Positions 42,740 to 53,800 of a stretch of 64,000 bases of DNA are shown here, one piece after another (positions within the stretch are counted from its first letter, which is position 1; each line of letters opens with the position of its first letter). The position numbers and the translations under genes were made by a program. The stretch spans positions 3,324,001-3,388,000 of the forward strand of contig JAKTNV010000002.1 in the NCBI GenBank assembly GCA_022747635.1, given 5' to 3'. The stretch is from Hetaerina americana (lineage: Eukaryota > Arthropoda > Insecta > Odonata > Calopterygidae). A model generated the notes under the pieces. That model had not been told where the DNA came from, searched no databases, and worked only from the letters and a program-made list of their open reading frames with translations.

Positions 42740-43380
42740 GGCTATTCTGCTTTTCTGCGCTGAGACGATCCAATGTTCCAAATATTTTTAAATCAATGAT
42801 ACGATACGATACGTTTCCGATGTTCCAATGGTTATTCTGCTATTCTGGCCTGAGAAGAGTACAAAAAAACCAAATTTAATGAATGTTGACGATATGATAG
42901 CATATTTTCCGATGCGATATCACTAATAAATGGCTCCCACGATATTTTAATAGATGATGTTATTCTTTGCTGAGATGATTTCAAAAACCAAGATCAATGA
43001 AATCGACGATACGATACATACATGATAATTTAATGGTTATTATGCTATTCTGCGCTGAGACGAATCCGAGAAACTAAATATTCAACATCGAAATTACTGT
43101 ACGATATTTTACGATACGATACTTTTATGATATTTTAATGCTATTCTGGGCGGAGAGGAATCCAAAAAATTAAATATAAAGAATGTTGACGATACGATTT
43201 TTTCTGATACGATATCACAAAACGGTTATTTTACAATATTTTTATGGTTCCCCTGCTATTATTGGCTGAGATGAATAAAAAAAACCATATAAAATTAAAA
43301 TCGACGATACGATACGATATTTTGCGGTATTATACTTTTAAAATATTTTAATGGTTATTCTGCTATTCTGGAATGAGTCG
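42740..43380. repeat. Diverged tandem satellite, ~90-130 bp monomers with GATACGATAC motifs
   Basis: A recurring block GGTTATTCTGCTATTCTGNG, CTGAGACGA and AATCCAAAAA..AAAT is followed by a variable number of CGATACGATAC and GATATTTTAATGG units. Starts of the block lie near 42740, 42829, 42962, 43027, 43138, 43250 and 43346. Monomers differ strongly. It begins where the RTE tail ends. Confidence 0.75.
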
Positions 43381-43389
43381 TATCGAAAT

Positions 43390-44390
43390 CGGGGAGCCCG
43401 GACGTCACTGCTCGACCTCCTCGGATTCTTCCTTTTCATTTCCTTGTCTTGTTGCGAGACGCAATGGAATATTATGCAGGGAACTATTTCGAAAGTAAAC
43501 TAGTCCATCGTTAGGATCCAGGTGGCGACTACTTGAGTGGGTGGGTACATCAATGAAATGTGTCACTCACTGTAGGATTGAGATCTGTGATGTCTTGTTA
43601 CTCCTCGTATGTGGAAAGTTAGGGAATTTGAATAGGATATCAGTGAAATTGGGTTGGACATTTTAATTATTTGAAATGGTATGAATTATGTTATTTTTGA
43701 GAGATAGATAGATTTAGCATAAATGAAACTTCGGAAGTGAAGATAATACTGCGGAAGAGTACTACAATAAGAGTGAATAGTTTCCTAAAGTGAAGGAATA
43801 GTCAGGATGAAGATAGCCATGGAAACCGTAGTTTGGCAAGCTTGGTTGCAGGTAACAGACTGATCTTGATAGAGATTTACTTGATGATGCCGTCAGGGTA
43901 ATAAAAATGTGTCGAAGGAAATGGAACTAACTTGGAGACTGGAATTATCCTTTGGAATGAAAAAAGTAAGACGAAATGGATTTGGGGGCGAAACTAAATA
44001 GCAGTCACTATTAAAGCACCACGAACAGCTCAAAATGGTTGAAAACACACTCTTTCAAGACAACAAAAGCAAAGAAGAGTGATACGAGAGAGCTTGGATA
44101 GAATGCTGGCATTATTTCTTTTGTCTTTTGTATCCATCCATTCTTATTGAATTATCGTATTGTAGACCCGTGGTTTATTTAAGATCCGATGATTTAAATT
44201 TTGAAATTCGGTTTCCTCTATAATGTGATAGCGTTTGAAAAACTCAAAAGTATTAATTGGATGCGGGGTGTTGGTAGTGGGTGCATTGGAATATATATTA
44301 GATGTAGGTATTATATTACGTTTCATATGTTTCACTAAAATATCATTACATAGGTAACTACATCCTGTGTGTTTCATAAGGTATTAGTGT
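43390..44390. other. No gene recognised
   Basis: No motif or repeat other than incidental frames. Confidence 0.5.
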
Positions 44391-44395
44391 TTTGG

Positions 44396-44630
44396 GGAGG
44401 CATCCGACAGCTGTGGTCATTTGCGCCATCAGGGATGGATGGGGATGGATGAAGGGAGGACAGAAACCCGGTGTAGGCATTAGCTTACTCTTATTGACGA
44501 AAGGCGCCAAGGGGTTCGCAGTTTAACGTCCCATCCGACGGACGGCGTACTCACTTAAGTTACCCTTCACAGAACACCTCAAGTAGGGATCGAGATAACT
44601 CTGAAAAGTATTCGACGCCGCCGGGGTGTT
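44396..44630 (-). mobile_element. SINE family 1, copy lacking the tRNA head
   Basis: It matches the body of the 51706 and 57632 copies (TCATTTGCGCCAT, GAAAGGCGCCAAGGGGT, CCCATCCGACGGACGGCGTA, TAGGGATCGAGATA). It stops after GACGCCGCCGGGG, losing the B box, so it is 5' truncated or its head was deleted. Confidence 0.78.
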
Positions 44631-44639
44631 TCATGAAGT

Positions 44640-46690
44640 TTCTACTAGAGTGTGTGAAGTGAAAGAATTTCCTTCGAGTGCTTATCAGTGTTAGTCTCGC
44701 GAACGGTGCTAACAGTCTTTTGCGTTGCTATACAATAGAAACTGTTGTTATCCTTCGTTCACATGCATACCATCTCAATCCATATTAGTGGTTGAGTCTG
44801 CCCGGGCGCCTCAAAGATTAGTCAAATGGGCGGCTGCGTGGGAAAGCTATTTTCCACGCTCATTCGCTTACTGATGAAACCTCTTTCCCTCTAAATGTGG
44901 AAGGATCACAGAGAAACGGGGAAATAATCCGGAAAGATAAAAAAATTTAAAACTTTCATCATCATTCAGCGATTTGCTTCCTACCAAATCATATACTTAC
45001 GTAGACTTTGCATAATGGATGCATTTGAAGGAGTTGATTAATTTGAAATGTTGGTTTTGAAAAAAATACTAACACGATTAAAAATGTTATCTTTTTAATT
45101 TAATTCCCATTTCAAAATTGCGAATGAGTTTTTGAAATAATATTTTCTATTGAAATGGTTGTTGGTTTACTTCAATAGGATTCAATTTGAAAAATGTCCT
45201 TTGGGCCTGGTTTCCATTTTCACACCGATGACATCATTTTCAGATTGATTTTCACTGTGCTTTTCGGCAAAGAAGGACCTACACGGAGTCTACACATTCG
45301 AATGCACTAAGGAAAATACTCTCATGCCACTGTTCAACTACCTTTTCACCCAGAAATATCGAATTTGATCTCAAGGCTAAGAAATGTGACCTATTTCCAG
45401 AAGACAGTGACCGGAACGGTTCTTGAAAATGTTAGCCAAGCAAATGCATCGTCTATTTTCAAAATAATAATGCTATAATTCTCAATCATTATAGGAATTG
45501 CATAAAAATGATTGCATACATTCAATTTCGCGTAAGGTGTCATTCACAAGGTGTCTGTGGTGGTGTAGGATAATTCAGTTTTCTCACTTCTTCCAACAAC
45601 TAACGTTTTCAAGCAGACACATGAAAATGGGCGTTGAAATTGAGTGTAAACATTTAAACACACACTAGTGAAGTGTGCCTGCTTCATTTAACCATCGATG
45701 AAATTGCAGAAAACAATATTCAACTTCCTTTACAACAAACCGACCTGGAAACAACTTTCTGGAAATCACGTAGTGATAATAACGGAACGAATTGAGTGTA
45801 ATAGTTCATGAGCAAGTTCAGATTCACAAATGTGGCCAATTAGGCATTACATTAAACAACGTGACCCATTTTCCGCAAACACTTTCGTATCCAAGTTTAC
45901 GCAGGCGAGTTGCTAAGGAGCCTTTCGATTCACTGCACGTACCCAACTCAATGTCCACAAAGAGAGGAGTCAAACTTTGGTCAGCGTGTTATTTAGTCCG
46001 GATTAGAAACACCACGGCCAATCGTGACGCGCTGATCTGGGTGTTGGAACACTTCCTAACTATTTGTGGAAGGAAGTAACGGTTTTAGTTGAATTATTCA
46101 AATTGAAGTTTCAAAAGCTACACTTCTGATATTATACAACTGGCTTTTTCATTACGGAATATATTGACGCCGCTATTTTCCCGGACCGAAAACTGAAAGC
46201 AGGCATTCATTTTCGTTTCACGTCCCCATATTCAACGCGGCTTTTTATGCTTTGGTCACCTTTTTATGAGAGAACAGATATAAATGCAGAGGAGGAATGA
46301 GGAGAGGCACTGAAAAACAAGGCAGCCGCTCTGGTGTTCGTGTGTTGGGGGAAGGCGGAAGAGAAATTAACAGACGAGCGATGTACTTACCATTAACTGC
46401 ATTCCGCCGCAAACGGAGGGAATATGCGAGTATGTAATGATGGAAATATTCCCATACCAGGAAATCTGGTGTAAGTTGCATGAGTAGGAAGCCAGTAATT
46501 GACACAGTACAGCCGACGAAGTAGATCCACTTTTAACAGCGGAGCTGGCATTCATATATTTCAAATATATAACTAAACGGAGTACACAAACAACTTCCAC
46601 TCCGAGAGTTGTACCAAATAATAAATGTGATTGCCAAGAAAAACCTATCTACGATCCGCAAGTATTTCTTTTTTATGGTGGTGAGGCTTC
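44640..46690. other. No gene recognised
   Basis: AT-rich. The plus frame at 45792-46079 (95 codons) has no recognisable motif. Confidence 0.45.
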
Positions 46691-46704
46691 CGTCCTACAA
46701 GGCG

Positions 46705-46882
46705 AAGGCACTAATCTACATCTGCACAATCCCCCGCAAGCAACCGCAAGTGCGTGTGGCGGGGGGTGTTAGGGCAAAAACCATGCATGCACAATCGAAA
46801 TTATGATACCTCTATTATTAGATAAAAGTACTCTGGCGTGTATTCACCCCCTGCCTCACACCCAAGTGGTGGCTCGCACGTT
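46705..46882 (-). mobile_element. LINE 3' end plus repeat R fragment, minus strand
   Basis: 46710-46800 is the reverse complement of the 3' UTR at 6380-6521: AATCTACATCT, CCCCCGCAAGC, CGGGGGGTGTTAGG and CATGCATGCA-like segments. 46829-46882 is the reverse of repeat R (GAGCCACCACTTGGGTG, GGCAGGGGGTGAATACAC). Their adjacency supports repeat R being part of this LINE's non-coding DNA. Confidence 0.65.
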
Positions 46883-46889
46883 ACTGAAC

Positions 46890-48410
46890 TAACTAACATC
46901 TATAACAATTTGTGTAAGTTCACCAAATCAATGAGATGGCACAAGTACTGGATATAGGTGCTCCAAATTGGAGTGAACAGCAATACTCGCTAGGTCTTCT
47001 CCCAGCGAAGAATTTCAATAGTTCCCTCAGTTTCACCATATAAATGACTACATCTGCACGTATTTGCTTAGGGTATGCCCCTATGCCTCGTAAGGTCACC
47101 TCCAATCACAGTCTACTGCGGGCATTCTAAGATAAGAGTATATAATAATTGATACTAAGGATAATCGATAAGGTAGGCATTTTTCATTTTAACAGAACGA
47201 AACGGAGATGTAAAACGAAAACAGCTGTTTCACATTAGCATTGACTCCTTGCACTGTCGCCTTTGCTTCTATTTAACTTAAGACCTTTTACTGCTGTCTG
47301 GAATTCACTTCTCAGCATACGCAGTCCCCTGTTAGCTTCGTTCAACTCGGTCTCAACGTTTTGTTAAGCCGATTTCCATAGATTTCGACCATTAATGCAG
47401 CTAATCTTTCGATGCATTACGTCTTATCTATTTCCCGTCATTCACTTCCTAGTTGCATATTCCCATTTGCATCCCTGGTGTTGATGCAATTTTATTTATC
47501 CGCACACTTTTCCATCCTTTCTGCTTGGGGGGGGGGGGATACTAAGCCGGCCTAGTGGCGGGAGAGGAGCCGATCGAAAGTGTTTGGAAGCCCTTGGAGG
47601 AGAATAAACACGCGCCGGGGGGGGGGGGGGGGGCGAGGATGCTAACGTAAAAAAATCGCGGACGAGGTTCGCAGGCCGTGTATGTACACACGGCGCATAA
47701 GTTATGCATGGGCAGAAACTCTTCGGGATTGGAGGGGAGGGTAAGGAGCGGCAGGCGGGTGCCTTGTTGAAACAGACCGCTCTACGTAGTGAGGCGTAAA
47801 AAGGGGACGGACACGTTGGGTGGGATGGGAGGGGACGTGGACCCATGGGTATGAGGAGTGAGGGAAGGTGAGAATGACTTGTCCATCCGTCGAAGGGTTT
47901 GCGTTTAGGCGTTGGAATCGGCTCCCTTCCCCCGGCCTGCGATTACATCTGAACATTCATGGGGCGACTCGCGGTCGACCGCCTCTGACAAAAATAGGAC
48001 CCCATTGAATTTGCTATATCGTAAAAATCACGCGCCACGCAGTAATCATAATAGTACGTTCGTAACCAGCAAGGAGTCCAATTTGCGTCCTCAGTCACGC
48101 GCGTGACGCCACCTCCCCTCACCTTGGTGCGCGTGTGTGGGTGGGTGCATGGGGCAATGATGCGAATTGCTTTCTCGGCACACGTGGCCGCGACGCGACC
48201 GTGCGTGGCGTCATTGGAAAGATTTCGACGAGATCTATTCAAATATGTGAAGAATGGTCCAATTTCGTTACGGTTAGAAAGTTTTAAATACAGTTTTGCG
48301 TACAGTGATCGGTTAACGCTTTTGACGATTTTGCGGTTTATTTGGACAACTGTTAATGTGGAAATACGCGTGGCAGCGTTGAGAAGTGATCTGTTTCGAA
48401 GGTCAATCCA
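46890..48410. other. No gene recognised; 47520-48240 is GC- and CpG-rich with two poly-G runs
   Basis: G runs at 47527-47539 and 47620-47632. Frames are open on both strands because of base composition, but none shows a domain. It could be a CpG-rich promoter region; I see no supporting exon. Confidence 0.4.
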
Positions 48411-48414
48411 TATA

Positions 48415-49744
48415 CTACCTTGATCAAAAAGTTCCCGGAATAACCACCGTGTGGCGCTCCCATCGTTCCGATTTGAGTTCTGTTTTGTTTGTTAAATTGG
48501 TACATCTGTTGTTGATATTCCCTTTAAATCTTAGTGTCATAACTTGACATTTGCAAAAGTTACGTAGCCAAGAGTACATCTATCTCTGTGTGTGTTGGCG
48601 ATTTTTTACAATTGCAGAAATGGATTTAAATTTGCAACAACGAACTTGTATTAAATTTTGCGTAAAAAACGGATTTAGTGGCGCACGGACGTTGGAACTG
48701 TTGGAAAAGTGTTTCGGCAACGATTCTCTAAAAAAAACGGTCGTTTACCAGTGGCACGAGCGGTTCAGAAGTGGTCGTGAGTCAATCGAAGATGATGAAC
48801 GCAGTGGCAGACCATCGACATCGAAAGTCGGTGAAAAAATTGATAAAGTAAAAGAAATGTTGGTCAATAACCGCAAATTAACCATCAGAGAAATAGCGGA
48901 GGACTTGAACATTGCCTATGGATCCGCCCAAGACATTGTGGTTAATGATTTGGGTTTCCGTCGTGTAGCAGCAAAGTTGGTGCCAAAAGACCTCAATTTC
49001 ATGCAAAAAAGAGACCGTGTTGACGTCGCAAAAGACATGATTTGCGAGGCTGAATCCGATCCCACATTCATCAAAAGGATCATTACTGGAGACGAGACGT
49101 GGGTTTATGAGTACGACACGCAATCCAGACATCAGGCAAGTGAATGGCGTTCACCAAATGAGCCGAGACCAAAAAAACCACGTCGTTTTCAGTCAAAAAA
49201 GAAGGCAATGCTGACGGTTTTCATGGATTACAACGGTGTAGTGCATCATGAATTTTTGCCAGAAGGCCAGACAGTAAACAAAGAGTATTATTTGGGCGTT
49301 ATGAGACGTTTGCGTGAAGCAATTCGCCGAAAGAGACCAGAAATGTGGGCAGAAAACTCGTGGATTTTGCACCATGATAACGCACCGTCGCACAGTGCTA
49401 TCATTATTCGTAATTTTTTGACGAAAAATGCAACAAATACCATCCAACAGCCACCGAATTCACCTGATTTGGCTCCCTGTGACTTCTTTCTGTTCAATCG
49501 AGTTAAAAAACCATTACGGGGAACGCGTTTTAGCAGCCGAGAGGAAGTAATGGAAAAATCGCAGGAAGCACTGATGGACATACCGAAAACCGACCGTAAC
49601 TTTTGCAAATGTCAAGTTATGACACTAAGATTTAAAGGGAATATCAACAACAGATGTACCAATTTAACAAAAAAAACAGAACTCAAATCGCAACGATGGG
49701 AGCGCCACACGGTGGTTATTCCGGGAACTTTTTGATCAAGGTAG
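48415..49744 (+). mobile_element. mariner element, copy 2, with 3' end replaced by an inverted copy of its 5' end
   Basis: TA duplications at 48413-48414 and 49745-49746. 48415-48564 and 49595-49744 are 150-bp reverse complements with about two mismatches, whereas copy 1 has an unrelated 3' UTR and only a short TIR. The native 3' end of the gene and its UTR are gone. Element length 1330 bp, almost the same as copy 1 (1331 bp). Both TAs are intact, so the rearranged form itself seems to have been the inserted unit. Confidence 0.9.
48620..49735 (+). CDS. mariner transposase with foreign C-terminus (inverted 5' UTR), open
   Basis: Start MDLNLQQRTCIKF at 48620. HTH, WVYEYD, HHDNAPSHSA and SPDLAPCDFF motifs are all present with the D34D spacing, and the A-tract has the in-frame length of 8. 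The frame is open for 371 codons. After MDIPKT the normal ~30-residue C-terminus (KKCFEDWIKRWHKCVAV...) is replaced by about 45 residues translated from the inverted 5' UTR, beginning DRNFCKCQVMTLRFKG. The catalytic core is complete. Whether the missing C-terminus abolishes activity is unknown. Confidence 0.85.
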   Translation: MDLNLQQRTCIKFCVKNGFSGARTLELLEKCFGNDSLKKTVVYQWHERFRSGRESIEDDERSGRPSTSKVGEKIDKVKEMLVNNRKLTIREIAEDLNIAYGSAQDIVVNDLGFRRVAAKLVPKDLNFMQKRDRVDVAKDMICEAESDPTFIKRIITGDETWVYEYDTQSRHQASEWRSPNEPRPKKPRRFQSKKKAMLTVFMDYNGVVHHEFLPEGQTVNKEYYLGVMRRLREAIRRKRPEMWAENSWILHHDNAPSHSAIIIRNFLTKNATNTIQQPPNSPDLAPCDFFLFNRVKKPLRGTRFSSREEVMEKSQEALMDIPKTDRNFCKCQVMTLRFKGNINNRCTNLTKKTELKSQRWERHTVVIPGTF

Positions 49745-49749
49745 TATGT

Positions 49750-50285
49750 ATTTTTAAATCATTTTGGAGTGGTTTTCAAGTGAACATTTAAAAAGAAATT
49801 ATTATCTTATGAAGCAGTTACTTTTTTGGCAGATTTTTATGATGAAATATGATGAACAAGCACTGTTTTATTGAAGTCTAAAAATAAGATATCAGTTATC
49901 GTACCGCCTTCTCCAAAATGTGTGGAGCGTGAATGGTTGCATCAATAGAAGATGACTGCTGGAGCTCTTGAGTGTCCTCGGTCGGAAGTGAGAACTTTCG
50001 CATTTTCATCTATTTAAATAAAACTGTTTCTGGCGTCACTTGGTGGAAAATCTTCATACTGAAATTGCAATTAAAACTCTTGGCTTTTCAACGTAGAACA
50101 ATATTTTTTATTTACTACCTAGGTTTTGTTATGGTATAACATAATCACGTACAAAAAATACAGGTCAAACACCGATACACTGTATTTTTACCTGATTACG
50201 AAACCTAGATGGTAAGTAAAAAACATATTCTATGTGGAAAAGCTTAGAGTTATTTGTTGTCTCAGGCGTAACTTTGTGGAATTTG
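49750..50285. repeat. Inverted repeat 50098-50125 / 50200-50228; otherwise unassigned
   Basis: TTTTTATTTACTACCTAGGT pairs with the complement ACCTAGATGGTAAGTAAAAA across ~75 bp, with a few mismatches. No coding content. Confidence 0.5.
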
Positions 50286-50289
50286 CATA

Positions 50290-50467
50290 ACATATTGAAA
50301 TGTAATGAAATAATTGACTTTGTGATTCCACACACTTTATTTAAAAACACGACCCAGGTTTCGACGTCGAACGAAGTGATGATGACGTTCAACGTCGAAA
50401 CCTGGGTCGTGTTTTTAAATAAAGTGTGTGGAATTACAAAGTAAATTATTTCATTACATTTCAATAT
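50290..50467. mobile_element. Hairpin element with ~82-bp arms and hammerhead core
   Basis: 50290-50371 and 50384-50467 are near-perfect reverse complements around a 12-bp centre. The copied block GTCGAAACCTGGGTCGTG lies in both arms. Same design as 665-867: two inverted copies of a Penelope-type non-coding end. A short direct repeat CTTAGAGTT lies on either side (50243 and 50467), possibly from insertion. Confidence 0.65.
50376..50411 (+). ncRNA. Hammerhead-like motif E
   Basis: GTGATGA (50376-50382; first base G for C), extra T, stem II GACGT/ACGTC with loop TCA, GAAA (50397-50400), stem III ACC-TG-GGT, GTC triplet (50406-50408). The extra pyrimidine before stem II matches motifs A, C and F. 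Confidence 0.45.
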
Positions 50468-50524
50468 CTTAGAGTTTTTATTTCAATTTCATCGATTTAT
50501 TTACTTCAAAAGGGTCGTCCTAAT

Positions 50525-51690
50525 TTTTTTTCGTTTTAATGGAATAAAGGAAGTTTTAAGAAAGATGGTAATCACCGAAATACTAGAGATACGCGGAGAT
50601 GACATGCTCAGCAGTCAACAAGTTCATTCCCAGTAAATTTATAAAAGATGAAGCAGAACCTAGATGGTACAACGCGGATGTTAGATAAGTATTGCGTAGT
50701 CAAAGGCTATGTCACGCCAAGATGAAAAATATTAGGGATGATTTCTTTAGCGACAAAAGATTTAAATCACTAATGGTTACTAGATAAACAGGGCGAATGT
50801 GAAGAATGAATTTTGGTGAGAATTAAGCGAATTCAAAGGGGAAAGGTAAGCGGAAAATTTGAAAGGGAATCCGAAATCAATTTTTATCGTATGTCAGAGA
50901 GGTTCAGGGAAGTAAGTCAACCGTTAATTCACTCAAAAATGAAAGAGGCGAAAGAGAAACCAGTAACCAGCTCGGAAAAGGCTAACTTACTAATTTCCTT
51001 CTTTCAAAGCGTCCTCACAAGTTCCTCCGATAGCTTAACAAATCAAGCGGGTCAACCGATGCCCAAAATTGAAATCTCATGTAATTGAATAAAACGTTTG
51101 CTGAAAAATATTAAGCCGAATTAATCCCCCGGGCCCAATGAAATACCCGCTCGTATATTCAAGGGTCTAGCTTCGGAAATAGCGCCGTATCTAGGAATCA
51201 TATTTAAGAAGTCGCTGGTAGATCAAAAGGTCCCCAGAGATTGGAAAACGGCTGACGCAAAACCAATATTTAAAAACGGAGAAAAGGAGGAAGCGAGCAA
51301 TTACATGCTCACATCCATTTTGTGCAAGGTTATGGAACCCTAGTTTTGCTAATTTGCTAGTTCGATCATAAGACACCTCGATAATCAGGAGTTATTAATG
51401 AAAAATCAGCACGGTTCCCAAAAGGGTAGATACGAGAGGCGAGACACACCTTGCACTCTGTTCTCACCTCGAGTGAGAGGAGTATTCCAGTGGACGCGAT
51501 TTCCCGAAGATTTTAAGAAAGCCTTTGGCAAAATACCTCATACTAAACTACTCGCAAAGCTAGAAGTATATCGCATGGGTAAAAATAACCATGGTTGGAT
51601 TAAAGTCTTTTTGAAAGTCGGGTATAAAGAGTAGGGATAGATAGAGTTAGCTGAAAGCGTTACCCTCACTCATGACCCTTCCTGGGTGAA
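50525..51690 (+). mobile_element. L2/CR1-like LINE, RT 5' half, degraded
   Basis: Broken plus frames give PSKFIKDEAEPRWYNADVR (~50640), FYRMSERFREVSQPLIHSK, EKANLLISFFQSVLTSSSD, SPGPNEIPARIFKGLASEIA, VPRDWKTADAKPIFKNG, ASNYMLTSILCKVMEP and ENQHGSQKGR-like segments. Then a jump to DFKKAFGKIPHTKLLAKL and near 51655 SVTLTHDPSWVKY. The YADD region is missing, so there is an internal deletion. A SINE interrupts it at 51706. Confidence 0.8.
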
Positions 51691-51705
51691 ATACAGTAGC
51701 AGTAT

Positions 51706-51998
51706 TTAGTGGAGGCGACCGACAGCTGAGGTCATTTGCGCCATAGGGGATGGACAGGAAAGGAGGAAGGGTGGAGAGAAACCCGGCGTCGGCATTAGCC
51801 TACTCTTTACGAAAGGCGCCAAGGGGTCCGCAGCTTAACGTCCCATCCGACGGACGGCGCACTCACTCAAAGTGCCCTCCTCGAAGCAACTCAAGTAGGG
51901 ATCGAGATACCTCTGAAAAATATTCAACACCGCCGGGATTCGAACCCGGGCCCTCTGGGTGGGAAGCCAGTACAATCGCTACCGCACCATCTCGATCC
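51706..51998 (-). mobile_element. SINE family 1, full copy inside a LINE
   Basis: The minus-strand head (51998 leftward) reads GATCGAGATGGTGCGGTAGC, then ACTGGCTTCCCACCC, then the perfect B box GGTTCGAATCC near 51945. Body and tail match the other copies. It splits the LINE between its LTHDPSWVK and IRRLLGKYD segments. Confidence 0.85.
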
Positions 51999-52009
51999 CC
52001 TTGAAAGAC

Positions 52010-52502
52010 ATTTGGGGAATATGTGGGCAAGTGAACAAAAAATTAGGAACTATTAGAAGATTACTGGGTAAATATGATGAAAAGGTCAAAGAGAAATGTT
52101 AGCTTTCGCTGTTTAGACCTCATTTAGAATATGCTGTTAGTATATGGGATCCTCATGGCGTTGGATTGATTGCCGAACTGGATCGCGTGCAGCGTAGATG
52201 AGCTACGTAGATTTGTAAAACGTGGGCATGATAAACTTAGTAGCGCAACCAAAATAATAGAACATCCAGGGTGGGAATCACTCGCGGATCGAAGGCTAAA
52301 TTACACATTAAATCTCTTGCATACATTGAATGGACGTCTCTTTAGCAATGATGACGAAAATGTATTATTACCCCCATCGCACTACGGTAGGAGAGATTAT
52401 GCAAATAAAATTAGAGAGATTAAGTGTGGAACAGATAGGTTTAAGAGGTTATTAATCCCAGGAATGATAAGGGATAAGAATAACATTGTCCAACCACGTT
52501 AG
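52010..52502 (+). mobile_element. L2/CR1-like LINE C-terminus, continuation after the SINE
   Basis: KLGTIRRLLGKYDEKVKEKC and LFRPHLEYAVSIWDPHG in frames before 52165, then 52170-52502 with IEHPGWESLADRRLNYTLNL and REIKCGTDRFKRLLIPGMIR. Homologous to 5930-6376. Ends at a TAG at 52502. Confidence 0.8.
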
Positions 52503-52539
52503 GGTCATATTCGGGTCAAAATTAATCTGGTGTGCACTC

Positions 52540-53175
52540 ATTGAGAATATGAGAAGAGACGGCGAGAGAGTGGAAGAGACGCGGTTGAGGACCAGAATTC
52601 TTCCGCGTGTCCGGAAGGCCTGACTCCCTCGCCGCGACACGGGGGGATTGCAGTTTTGTGTAGTCCATTGCAAGGGGAGCGACATTTGTACGAAGGGGTT
52701 TGAGGCACAAGGCTGGCTGGTGTGAGCGCTATAGGGGAAGGTTCGTTGGAGGGGGGGGGGACGAAGTGGTGAGGGACTCTGCAGTGCGAGTGGGTGCGTC
52801 CTCCGGGCCCCGCTTTGGCCATCCACCTCGGGAATGACGGCGGCCATCAGCAGGCGCACCCGCCCTTCGCTGTCCCGCTTACTCGCCTCCTCTCAGCGAT
52901 GAACTGCCCACTCTCACTTCCACTCCTCCCGCTCCGATAAAAAGCCGAGTTGGCGAACTGGACGATCGACTGAGCGGAGACCTGACCTCCTCTGTGATCC
53001 CACTTCTCCCTAGGGTGGGATCTGGGCATGAAAAACCTTCCCTGTCCTCCTCTTAGTATTTCACTCCAAGTTCGTATTTGTGTTCTTCCTTTCCTGCGAG
53101 ATCTCTCGAACAGACTTGACCCGGACTGGAAACTATAACGATTTCGGATTGCGTCGTTTAATTTCCTTGTCTCCA
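52540..53175. other. GC-rich stretch, no gene recognised
   Basis: Open frames on the minus strand (135, 94 and 110 codons) reflect composition; none has a motif. A G run lies at 52752-52760. It might be a promoter or CpG-rich exon region. Confidence 0.35.
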
Positions 53176-53264
53176 GCACCCCAGACCATATGCTCCAGTC
53201 TCTTAACAGTTGCGTAGATACACATTTTTCTTAGAGGGGATCGAATTACATTTTCAAATTATAT

Positions 53265-53800
53265 ATGTCTAGTTTTATTATTATTATTGGCAATCTAACT
53301 GTTAAGTTTGGTCTTGGATGGACACAACTTCCAAACAAACGTCTTGTTTCTACCAACAAAACACCACCCAGCATCCTCGAGTCCTTCTTCATCACCGAAT
53401 GCATATCGTCCATCATGCTTATCCTATTCCTATGGCCACTTCCTCGTTTGCCTCACATTTCCCTCCCTCTATCACAGTCTTCAACATCACACTTCCTATC
53501 AATATGCTTTGCATCCATTTTTCCGGTCTCCTTAAAATTTCTCTGAGCAATCCCCTCTCCTCCCCCTCCACACCTGGCACGTCCTCATTTGTTTTCCTTT
53601 CTGTTCACTTCACCTTTTCCATTATTCTCCACGCCCACATTTCAAAAGCCTCCAATCTGCGCCTATGATCCTGCTTTAATTTCTAAGTTTCCGCGGCGTG
53701 CAAAACAACGCTCCAAATCAAAGTTTTAGCGAGCCTTTTCTTAACATCCTTACTCAAATTCTAACCTTGTCATCAATTTACTCCTCCTCGTGAAAGCTAA
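53265..53800 (-). mobile_element. RTE-clade LINE 3' fragment, minus strand
   Basis: Left end is the reversed (TAA)n tail (TTATTATTATTATTGGCAAT). It continues with the complement of the RTE C-terminal coding part: TTGCCTCACATTTCCCTCCC, CACAGTCTTCAACAT, TTCACTTCACCTTTTCC and CACATTTCAAAAGCCTCCA, all matching 42161-42670 in reverse. 5' truncated near 53800. Confidence 0.82.

Noticed and set aside
42740..43380. CRISPR-like array
   Set aside because: Repeats are diverged and unevenly spaced, without constant spacers, and the DNA is eukaryotic; it is a satellite.
51930..51998. Possible true tRNA gene with B box GGTTCGAATCC
   Set aside because: The A-box half and acceptor stem do not form a cloverleaf, and the same head is attached to a shared ~230-bp body in several copies, so it is a SINE head.
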